Under the pieces are notes generated by a model. The model made no database searches and was not told the DNA's origin. It saw nothing but the letters and a program-made list of their open reading frames with translations. Source: Welwitschia mirabilis (lineage: Eukaryota; Gnetophyta; Gnetopsida; Welwitschiales). Taken from it: a stretch of 53,927 nucleotides of DNA. Positions 45,060 to 53,687 of this stretch are shown piece by piece. Positions within the stretch are counted from its first letter, which is position 1; each line of letters opens with the position of its first letter. The DNA is taken from NCBI GenBank assembly GCA_051453625.1, contig JBOZIK010000001.1, positions 84,751,614 to 84,805,540 on the forward strand. Direction: 5' to 3'. The translations under genes were made by a program, and so were the position numbers.

Positions 45060-46290
45060 GTTAAGGCTAAGGTCGAGGATGTAGAGCAGGAGGTAAGCCT
45101 ATTAGTACTATTAGAGGTTAACCGTTAGAAGTTAATACATTCTCTGCCTTGACATGGATGATCATTGATGATCCATATAGTCTCCATCCATGTCAAGTTC
45201 CATTTTGGAGAATTCATGAGCTGGATAGAGCTTGAGATTTATTAGAGGCTTTCAAATCTTCATTTACAATGGCTTTAGATATGTACGGATCATACTATAT
45301 ATCAAAGATGAGAGAATTTTATGATACCATGTATATAGAGCGTCATCTAGATTCTCATTATTAGCTAGTTGACATTATTATAGCATATATTTGAGACCAA
45401 TATATTTCTCTACTTTCATTTCATATTACAGTAGGTATAGATCTAAGTGGTCTGGGAAGTTTACATATTCATTTATCAAGAGGGACTGAGAAGTGTTGTG
45501 CATATGGCACTGCATTAGATATCCTGGCTCATCTAACAATAAATGGATAGGAGTTCTTATCACACAATTGACCCTCACATATAGGGAACTTCACAAAGAG
45601 TTGATCTATAACATCAGTCCATTATTTCATGGTAGTCATGCTATGGTTGCAAACTTCAAGGTTCTGATAGCTTTCAGGTAAGAAGGGAAAATGAATATAG
45701 TGACCTTTACCTAAAGAAGACTTAGGTCGATGGTAGAAGCACTAGGTTATCCATGCCTCCTATCAGCTTTATTCAGATAGATTTGGAATACCAAAGCCTA
45801 CAAGCAAGTAATTTCTTTCTCATGTTTAGACTTCTACTTGATATTTGCAAGATATGAACATAAAGGTACCAGGAGAGGCAGAGTAACCTCAAGTACAAAA
45901 ACCTGTAGTTAAAGCTATACTTGAGCAGATGTAGGCCCTCCTAGTAGAGACCAATAAGACCATCAAAGATTTAATGGATCATAGTATCTAGACCTTAGAC
46001 CAGAGGATCTAGGATCTAGATCAGAGGACTTAGATATTGGAGTGGAGGATCTTGATAGTTAAGAGTAGAGTCCAGTACTCTGAGAACCAGATTATTGATG
46101 TGCACCAGTGCATTGTCTCTATTTAGCAGAGTATTATAATAGATATTCCAGAGGCTATTCATATTTAGAAAGATGAATCGGTTCATTCCATTTCTACATT
46201 TTTAGAATTTTATTTCCCTATTAATCCTCCGCATTCTCCCTCTTCTCCCCCTGTACTTGGGTTAGCTACCCAAATTGAGCTTATTATGTA
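45060..46290 (+). pseudogene. ORF3 of Athila-like element H, function unknown
   Basis: Third copy of ORF3. It has SLHIHLSRGTEKCCAYGTAL near 45460, then after frame changes LTYRELHKELIYNISPLFHG and SHAMVANFKVLIAF (the latter open in 45493-45681). The C-terminal part from about 45900 has repeated acidic/Leu codons like LDQRI/LDQRT around 45985-46030, with short repeats of GAGGAYYTAGAT. No known domain motif. The same spacing to the LTR is kept as in F and G. Confidence 0.7.
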
Positions 46291-46598
46291 ACCATGAGGA
46301 GAGTGATTTTTTCATAACTTGTATCTTTCCTTCTATGTATTTTTGTACTAAAACTCATTGTTACATATATACATATCATTTTTAAATTCATCATGGTATA
46401 TTAGTTTTTATCTGATTTTCATGATTATATTTATTTTTTACATAATACAATGAGGATTGATTTTATTTAGACAATATTTTTAGTCATTACTGTATATTTT
46501 AGTAAGAGGTTTTGCATTAACTAATTATTTATCTAGAAAAAAAATTCTATCCTAGGCTTCTATTTTCCAAGACCATTTTTTGAGCCTATTGTTTCCCT

Positions 46599-46624
46599 AT
46601 CATCTAGATGATGAGTAGGATGAT
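46599..46624 (+). repeat. Bipartite dyad motif after ORF3 (element H)
   Basis: ATCATCTAGATGAT, 5 bp, GGATGAT: a perfect 14-bp palindrome plus a perfect repeat of its half-site. Confidence 0.85.
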
Positions 46625-46812
46625 AGTATGGCTAGTTACTTATTTAGGTGAAATGTTCAGTTTTCTAACTTTTCATGATTTAATCTGTATCTAAGAAATT
46701 TCTGAAAAATTTTTTGAGATAATATCTTCAGTACCTTAGCTATTTTTATTATTAGATAAGTTAGCTCACAATCACGGTTTATTGCATGATTTTGTCAGGA
46801 ACTAGCAAGGCT

Positions 46813-46825
46813 AAGTAGAGGGCTA
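46813..46825 (+). other. Polypurine tract of element H
   Basis: AAGTAGAGGGCTA directly precedes LTR B3 start TGTTGCACTG. Confidence 0.8.
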
Positions 46826-47926
46826 TGTTGCACTGCTAACTTACATATATTTAATAGGGTATTTTGAGTAGTTTTGTAAGATATTAGATAGGTTTTACAC
46901 TTGATTTCCATGATAATGGAGAGCTAAGATGAAAGATACAAAAACACACAATCTCCATAACATTTTACAGCATTTAGAGTAGTTTACAATATTTCTTATT
47001 TTTTAGACAAACTTTCTACAAACATTAAGGCTGATGCATTATATAAATACTTATAAAAGCCTATCATCCACCTCATCATCTCAATGACTGTATGGATGAT
47101 AGAATAGTTGAAGCTAATAAAGATGCTGACTGTGATCAATTTGGTAGATGACATAGATTGTTTATAAGTGGCATTAGCCCTTGTATCTTCTGGATGACCA
47201 ATAGGATAACATCCATTACAACACTCCATTGAACATTCACCTAACTTTTTCCATTTATTTATATGTCTCTTGCACAACCGTTAGAGTTGTGTCTACATCT
47301 ATTTATTTATTTTGTTATTTATGTGTTGTTAATAAGTATTGATTCTACCCTCAACACTATTTAGTCTTCTCTTATACTGGAAATTCTTATGACAGGAGAT
47401 CGAAGGGCTGAAGATTCATCCTTATTAGTTGCCGAAAGATGTCTTTCTTAGTGTTGAACTGTGCTTTTTCCATTGAGATGCGACTGCTTTATAACATGGA
47501 TGTGGTTCGATATCAATACAAAGAACTCTTTTTCATTTACTATGATTATTGTTACTTATCCCTCATAGTTTATGTTACTTTTAATTCAATGATAGTTTCT
47601 TGATTAATATGGATTATGAGAGAAACCTTTATCAAGGTTGAGCATTATTAGTTTAGGTGCATTATTCCTTTTCTTCTTAGAATAACTTTGCATTAATGTA
47701 TTGCATTGTACTTTTCTGCATTACAATTTATCACTGTTGCTAGAATACATAAGTGTTTCTTATTGAAATCAGTTCTCTTTCTTCTAGCCTATACCTTCGA
47801 CGAATTATGACATTCAGGTCCACTTCTATTTATATGAGTGTATTATATTATGCAAAATATCTATTTTATTTGTAAATGATAGAATCTCCTTGGTTATAAT
47901 CATTTACACAAATACACACTACAACA
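46826..47926 (+). repeat. Athila-like LTR, subtype B (B3)
   Basis: Runs from TGTTGCACTGCTAAC to CTACAACA, 1101 bp, the same length as B1 and B2. Dyad motifs at 47075-47100 and 47185-47210. Its right end is fused to LTR A2 without any intervening base or PBS. Confidence 0.9.
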
Positions 47927-49053
47927 GTTGCGCTACCACATTGTATATATTTGATAAGGTATTTTAAGTAGTTTTGCAGGACATTAGATAAGTCTATGCT
48001 AAATTTTAATGATAATGAAGATTTAAAGAAAATATAATGGAGACATGCAATCTTCATTATATTTAACAGTATTTAAAGTAATTTGCAGTTCCTATCTGAA
48101 GCAATAGTCCTATAATTAAAAAATGCTAATGCAACACAAGAAATACTTTATAAAATCTCATCATCTACCCAATCATTCATATGATTATATAAACAACAAA
48201 TATACTTAAGTTAAGGAGGATTTCTACTGGATCAATCTGATAACTGATGTGAAACTTTTATGATATGGCATTATCACCTGTTATGTCTTAACGACTAGCA
48301 AGATAACACATAAAATAAATGCTTCATCAAACTTCACTAAACTCTAGCCATACGACTAATATCTTATTATGCAGTTGTTAGGATTGTTAATGTGTCTATT
48401 TGTATTTTCTAATTTTAGAGTCTATTTTATAATAAAAACCTCCTCCATCCTCAACTCTATTTTTATCTTCATTTTCACTCGAACTTCTTATGACAGGAGA
48501 TCGAATGACTGGAGATCCATCCATAATTTTTATAGAGAGACATCTTCCTTAATGTTTGGTTGTGTATCCTTCATTGAGGTTCTACTGCTTGTAACATGAA
48601 TGTTGCCTCTAATTTTATGATAACTTCTTTGGTGATATAGATTATGAGGACAACCTTTATTAAGATTGACATTGTTAGTTTAGGTGCATTGCATTTCATT
48701 TCTTATATTAACTTTACATTGTTTTCATACTTGTTTCAACATACCTAATAGCTGAGGTTGATCTTAGTCTAGTGAAAGCATTCCTTGATTGACCTAGGTT
48801 ATACGAGATCGATCTTCATGATAGGTTGATTTGGTAATCAGATAGAAGTTGCATTTATAATAGGACTTGCATTTCATTTACATGGTATGTTTACATTATT
48901 ATTTTTGCATTATCATCTTGTTCTACTTTAAGATTACATAGTGTTTCATTTTCGAAATTAATTTTCTTTCTTCTTGTCTGTGCCTTTAATGATATTACAA
49001 CATTTAAGTCACTCCTATTTATATTAGTTTGTTGTGTTGTATAAAAATCTATA
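47927..49053 (+). repeat. Athila-like LTR, subtype A (A2), 3' end missing
   Basis: Starts GTTGCGCTACCACATTG (A1: TGTTGTGCTACCAAATTG), so it lacks only the first T, and matches A1 until AAAAATCTAT at about 49053. The last 80 or so bases of A1, after the (AT)n run, have no match, and no PBS follows. Dyad motifs at 48172-48197 and 48282-48307. Confidence 0.85.
48428..48440 (+). promoter_or_regulatory. Candidate TATA box of LTR A2
   Basis: TATAATAAAAACC, equivalent to 16866-16878 in A1. Confidence 0.55.
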
Positions 49054-50345
49054 ATAATAATTATAATTATTATAATTAAATAAATAACCCATTAATTATC
49101 CATATTAATTAGAGTTGCATGCATGCATTTGTATGATGTATTCATTGAACATGTCTAATTAAGATAATCCTAATAATGTTCATCCTCATACTTGGATTTC
49201 ATCACCAAGGTGGATTGCATTACATTTTTTTTTTCATAATACCATTCTAGGNNNNNNNNNNNNNNNATTCTCCTATCCTACCCATGTATGAACTTACTCC
49301 AACTTAATATCTCAAGTCTTTGGCATCAATGGATCATGTTACACCATCCTAAGATGTTTCAAGAAAACAAGGGTTATTTGTATATATGCATCCACCTCAC
49401 GTATTACCTATCACTTGTCTTGGAAGTATATGAAGCTGAAGTATAAGCCTATTGAGTTGAGCCTAGCTATGTTTTAATAGTTTAGAACTTGAAGTAAAAC
49501 CAACTCATGTTTGGAGGAGGATCGGATATCAAGTTGGAATGCCATTAATGAGAGTTTTAACCTCTTATTATACTGATTTGTTATTATCCTTAAACTTATT
49601 TATGTATATTTATAACAAGTTTACATCTCCTCAACTATTTACAAGATATCTTCTTATCTAACAAAAATTAGGAATAAATAGAGGACATAAACTTATGATA
49701 CCACTATTATTTGTAAACCAAAATAATCTAGAAATTAATTATAAGTAAATATATAATATTAATATGACTTATTTTTATTAAAATATAAAAATTCTAATAA
49801 AGGAATAAGTATATATTGATCCTAGATTCTACTATGTCTATTAGGTAATAAAATTAAAGCAAAAAAGAAGAGAAAATATAGTATGGAAAAAAATTTTGCT
49901 TAATTAGGCTAAGACAAGAGAAGGTGTCACCACTAGAAAGAATGAATTCAATAATCTAATAGTCCTATAATGAAGTTCTAATACACAATGCTAACAAAAA
50001 AATAACAAGCCTAAAAGATATAACTTTGATGGAATGTTTGAATTCTTCTTATTATAGTCACTCATGAATATCCAAGATTAGATTTATGTAATTGTGGAAG
50101 GATCAATGATCAAGCAATGTCTTCAGTAAGTGATTTTCTTTTTTAAGGATACAAACATATTTGTGTGTAGTTCCATTCATCCAAATGAGTAACCTTTTTC
50201 TTTTTACACTTTTTATCTTTTATTGTTGAGATTTTTTCTTTTTCTTAACCTAGTGAAATAGATGTTTATAAATGTTTAAACATTGTGCAACATCTATAAA
50301 TGACTAAGTTTTGATTGTTTAATGGCTATTTTATTTTTCATTAAT
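49054..50345. other. Unassigned AT-rich sequence
   Basis: No gene or second copy is recognised. It begins with ATA/ATT-rich low-complexity DNA and contains a 15-N gap. At 49697-49705 TGATACCAC is the reverse complement of GTGGTATCA, the start of a copia-type PBS, but the following bases do not match. Could be old host intergenic DNA or another decayed element. Confidence 0.5.
49252..49266. other. Assembly gap (15 N)
   Basis: Short gap after a T-homopolymer-containing stretch, probably an estimated-size gap. Confidence 0.95.
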
Positions 50346-50355
50346 TTTTAAAGAT

Positions 50356-50787
50356 AGATGTCTTTGATGCGATAGATGTCTCTATTAGTTAGACATCTTC
50401 ATCCTGAAAGACATCTTTAATCAAACTACTTAGATTTTTAAATTTCTTAAACTACTATATCTTTGATCCCTGGTATTACAAATTCATAATGTAAAGCTTA
50501 TCAAATCCATTGGAATGTAGATAATTCATCATGATATAATTGACCTCTGTTACCTCTTTTAGTTTTGCATAGACATCTTCAATTTAGTAGACATCTTTAA
50601 ATAGTTAAAGCAATATAGACATCTTTAATTTACTAGATGTCTTTTACTTATCTTACTTCTTGACTTAGTATAGATGTCTTTGTCATGATAGACATCTTTC
50701 ATCTATGATAATTTTAGATTCATCCTAGATATCTTTAAGATAGCAGATGTCTTTATCATAAATGTCTTTAAATATATAGATGTCTTC
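50356..50787. repeat. Cluster of AGAYRTCTTY motifs with 18-bp spacing
   Basis: Fourteen copies start at 50356, 50374, 50391, 50409, 50571, 50589, 50617, 50635, 50672, 50690, 50727, 50745, 50760 and 50778. They read AGATGTCTTY or AGACATCTTY, with two variants (AGATATCTTT, AAATGTCTTT). Neighbours are mostly exactly 18 bp apart (50374 to 50391 is 17), in pairs after 50571. AGATGTCT and AGACATCT are reverse complements of each other. All fit decay of one palindrome, AGACGTCT, by loss of its CpG. Inside the cluster, 50419-50570 has no copy. Confidence 0.85.
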
Positions 50788-50944
50788 AGTCAATTTTATT
50801 TGTCCTTCATGAACTTTAAGTTAAAGCTTCTACATACTTGGAGCTTTGAGGTTTAACTAGCTTCATCCTTATTTGCAACTCTGGTGTTCTCTAATTATCT
50901 TATCTACATATTATATAGATCACATTCGCTAAGTGGAATCCTCA

Positions 50945-51335
50945 AAACTGGGGTTGTACCAATAGTGGCATTTACATATTGATAATCACATAATATAAAT
51001 CCAATAAAAGTTAAATAGTTTTTAAACTTAGTGTACTAAGCTCTTAGTGCTTGTTTTAGCCCATATAAAGGCCTGATCAATTTATACATAATATGTTCTT
51101 TACTTTGGTTACAACATGTAGATTTATTCTTTTAAATCTTCATGGATAGAAGTAGTCCTTATGTCTAAATGATTAAGCTTTCATTTATTCTAATAGTATC
51201 TCGTCTAGCTGTTAAAGCAAAGACTTCATCTTAATCAAGGGCTTTCTTGTATCATAGGTCTAGAGCAACAAGTTAAAATTTATGTTACTTAAGGATGTTG
51301 TTTGTATTATATCTATTATGCAAAACCCATTTTTT
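50945..51335 (-). pseudogene. copia reverse transcriptase N-terminal part
   Basis: The minus strand reads KKALD-stop-DEVFALTARRDTIRI (DEVFA at 51230-51216), HLDIRTTSIHEDLKE corresponding to the copia LDVKxAFLxGxLxE motif, then EHIMYKLIRPLYGLKQALRA (LYGLKQA at 51068-51048) and KFKNYLTFIGFILCDY. The fragment ends before the catalytic YVDD. Trp after LRA is a stop. Confidence 0.85.
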
Positions 51336-51859
51336 AGATAACGTTGTGCAGCTTAACAGTAGGTCAACTCCTAAGAACCATGTTCAACAAGACTGTTATA
51401 TTGTTATCACATAACTTTTATCTAATGATTATGTTAAATGACGTTGATTCATCATCAAAGGTCAAGTGGAGCCCTCCATGATCATCATCACCATGAGATA
51501 TATGAGAGTAATGTCTAGCTCTATTTTTACCATTCTCACTGACACAAACATCTTAGAAAGTAGACTATTACCAAGCACTTCGATGTTGTCTCTAAGCATT
51601 ATTAGATTCTTCAGTTGGAGAATCCACTAAATTGCTACTAGAACTATGATTAAGCATGGTAGAAGCATAAAATTTCTCAATTCCTATAGGTTATAGGGTA
51701 GGCATACCAATATGAGGAAATAAAGCATCACTCGTAACCACATTTTCCCCTTCAACCATAGGACATTCAACATCCAATATGATTACTAAGTTAGAGGAAT
51801 TATAACACTTGGAAGGATCAAGCTAAGAATTATTGTTTAAAGTCTTTATAATGATGATG

Positions 51860-52035
51860 TCACGAGACATAATGATCTTATAACACTTTAGGAGATATAC
51901 TCAATAATCCTTCTGGTTAGTTGAATATCCTATAAAGATGTCAATGTAAGCATATGCTCCAAATTTATTAGGATGTTTACTTCAGATATGTACATAGTAA
52001 TTGTAAATAAAAATGTAAAAATGGTTTAACTTTAC
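51860..52035 (-). pseudogene. copia integrase C-terminal segment
   Basis: The minus strand reads YVHI-stop-SKHPNKFGAYAYID, FIGYSTNQKDY (51936-51904), then VYLLKCYKIIMSRDIIIIK. This is the xFVGYSxxxKGYRxxxP...SRDVxF signature found at the end of Ty1/copia integrases in plants. One stop and the loss of FDE after SRD are visible. Confidence 0.85.
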
Positions 52036-52051
52036 CCTGTATCCATACCAA

Positions 52052-52237
52052 TTTTTAACTAGAGATACTTCATTTTTAGTATATCGACTAATACAATAAT
52101 TGAGATGTACTACTATGTTTACTACTTAGGATGTATCTTTTTAGCTTAGAGATAATTTTTAATATATCGATTAATACAATTATTAAGATGTACTACTACG
52201 TGTGTAGTCAATCTCAATAATTGTATTAATTGATATA
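52052..52237. repeat. 83-bp tandem duplication with a following inverted half (hairpin)
   Basis: TATATCGACTAATACAAT at 52080 recurs at 52163 as TATATCGATTAATACAAT, each followed by a GATGTACTACTAYG block. A third piece at about 52206-52237 is the reverse complement of the same segment (TTGTATTAATTGATATA), so 52163-52190 and 52208-52237 can form a stem of about 28 bp with a short loop. Confidence 0.85.
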
Positions 52238-52312
52238 AATTGCTCAATTCCTATCAAGTGAAAGGTAGACATATCAATATAAGAAAGTAAAGCATTACTA
52301 GTAATCACATTA
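52236..52312 (-). repeat. Second partial copy of the copia linker
   Basis: Matches 51669-51745 in the same orientation (TCAATTCCTAT and AAAGCATYACT blocks are common). Homology stops where the minus-strand LTR begins at 52316, so the Athila-like element inserted into this piece. Confidence 0.75.
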
Positions 52313-53070
52313 TTGTGTTGTAAATTTATGCAATCTTAAAGTCCTTAGGTAAACCTGTAAATCATATAACTTGCAAAAAGATACATGCTAATATATATGG
52401 GAGTTCACTTGAATGTCATAATCCCAATGAAGGAATTAGGCTCAAAGTCAAAGAATTAATTTACAAAGGTAGTTTTTGGTCTTTTATCCTTTACTAATTG
52501 AAAGTAAATAATAAAGTAAATGCAATGCAAGAAGAATGAATGTGAAATGAAAGTGCATGAAAATGGAAATGAGATTCTACTTAGATCCTAATCCTTCTAT
52601 CACAAGGACTAGCCTCTAGCCTTCCTGTCATAAAGACTATCTTTTCTATAATTGATATCAATTAAGAAGAATATTTAACTAGTTCTTAACCAACATAAAC
52701 TATAAAATATACTAAGTAGAACATGAAATGTAATATGGAATAAAATGGAAATGCAATGCAAACCTATTACTAACCAAGATCAACCTTAATAAAGGTTACC
52801 CTTATGATCTAAATAAATCATAGAACTGTCACTTAACTATGACCAACTTAAAGCATATGGGACATTCACAGAATTGAAAGGAAAGAGTATTTGTATTAAT
52901 GAAAAGAACACTACATCTACTTACAACAAAATAATAGCACCTCAATGGATGAGACACAATCTAACACCAAGGAAACCCCTTTCTATAGCTACTAAATGGA
53001 CCTCCTACTTTCAAGCTTCCATCATAAGCATATCAAGTACAAAAGATGGTTTGGAAGTGAAGGAGGAAAG

Positions 53071-53080
53071 GGTATTTATA
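53071..53080 (-). promoter_or_regulatory. TATA box of LTR C
   Basis: TATAAATACC on the minus strand, followed by CTTTCCTCC. Aligns with the candidate TATA boxes of A1 and A2. Confidence 0.7.
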
Positions 53081-53307
53081 GTTTTACAATGAACCATAAT
53101 CCTATACATTCGTTAAGGAAATCGTAGCCACCCATATGGCCTGTTTGACACTCTTTACAATGAAATTTACTGCTATAGTGTAAAAAATAGTTATCATCCT
53201 GTATGTCGTTCACCCAATAGTAAAGACGATGCTGCTTTCTTGCCTTGGCTTATATGCCCATGTGATACCATTAGCTTCGTGGATTGGTCGTGCATGTTAC
53301 TAAGGAT

Positions 53308-53333
53308 ATCATCTTATTAGTCATCTACATGAC
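53308..53333 (-). repeat. Bipartite dyad motif, LTR C, minus strand
   Basis: On the minus strand GTCATGTAGATGAC, 5 bp (TAATA), AGATGAT. Confidence 0.75.
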
Positions 53334-53412
53334 ATAGGGAACAATGCAGTGGGTTTTGTGCCCATGTGCCACCATCAGCTCACGGTTTGTACTTGCATCT
53401 ATTATCTTAAAC

Positions 53413-53437
53413 ATCATCTAGATGACAGTGGGATGAC
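53413..53437 (+). repeat. Bipartite dyad motif, LTR C, plus strand
   Basis: ATCATCTAGATGAC, 4 bp, GGATGAC, antisense to the LTR, about 80 bp from the previous site. Confidence 0.75.
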
Positions 53438-53673
53438 ACTTTTCCCAAGATTCTCAAGTAGCATAAATTAGTCTTCTTCACCTTTAGTACTCCTTCAATA
53501 TGTGAAGTATCACAACATGCCTAAAATACCTCCAATTATGCCAAGAATTACATGTTTTCATGATCATCTTGTTGTCTCTACATAATCAGTAGAATTGCAT
53601 CTACACCTATATAAAAGTCCTATAAAAGTATTTCAAATATACCATCAAATTCCTATAAATTAACATCACAACA

Positions 53674-53687
53674 TAACCCCCTACTTA
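53674..53687 (-). other. Polypurine tract of the right-edge Athila-like element
   Basis: TAAGTAGGGGGTTA on the minus strand, directly before the LTR start. The G5 run is intact, unlike in the other Athila copies. Confidence 0.85.

Larger units (their letters stand above)
41821..47926 (+). mobile_element. Athila-like element H: integrase to LTR B3
   Basis: The 3' half of an element: integrase, spacer, ORF3, polypurine tract and a B-type LTR. The 5' half is missing at the gap. Sequence is closer to G than to F in ORF3 and the LTR start. Confidence 0.85.
50930..52035 (-). mobile_element. Ty1/copia fragment: integrase end, linker, RT start
   Basis: The minus strand carries the copia order INT then RT, the reverse of gypsy. 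Integrase C-terminal segment at about 52020-51860, a variable linker to about 51340, and RT from about 51330 to 50945. LTRs, gag, PR, integrase core and RNase H are absent. The strand is opposite to the Athila cluster. Confidence 0.8.
52316..53673 (-). repeat. 3' LTR of a third Athila-like subtype (LTR C)
   Basis: The minus strand starts TGTTGTGATGTTAATTTATA at 53673, directly after a polypurine tract, and ends ACAACA at 52316 (1358 bp). Shared blocks with LTR A1, in the same order, include CTTCCTTGGTGTT, CATTGAGGTGCTAT, GTGACAG, ATCATAAGGGTAACC and the TATA box. Because the tract precedes it, this is the 3' LTR. The body lies to the right, beyond the window. Confidence 0.85.

Noticed and set aside
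49270-49480. A plus-strand stretch near 49320-49400 reads a little like the start of a UDP-glycosyltransferase (MDHVTPS, then MHPPHV).
   Set aside because: Only about 25 codons, interrupted by stops, and no later PSPG box. Too weak to call a gene.
49690-49712. Reverse complement GTGGTATCA resembles the start of a copia PBS (TGGTATCAGAGC).
   Set aside because: Only the first eight positions of the PBS match, and no LTR end or copia gag is visible beside it.
50356-50787. Regularly spaced short repeats resembling a CRISPR array.
   Set aside because: Units are about 10 bp, occur in both orientations with uneven intervals and lie in a plant-type retrotransposon landscape. No cas genes.
52874-53092. 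Plus-strand open frame of 72 codons (starts MKGKSICINEKN).
   Set aside because: Antisense to minus-strand LTR C and across its TATA box; chance frame.
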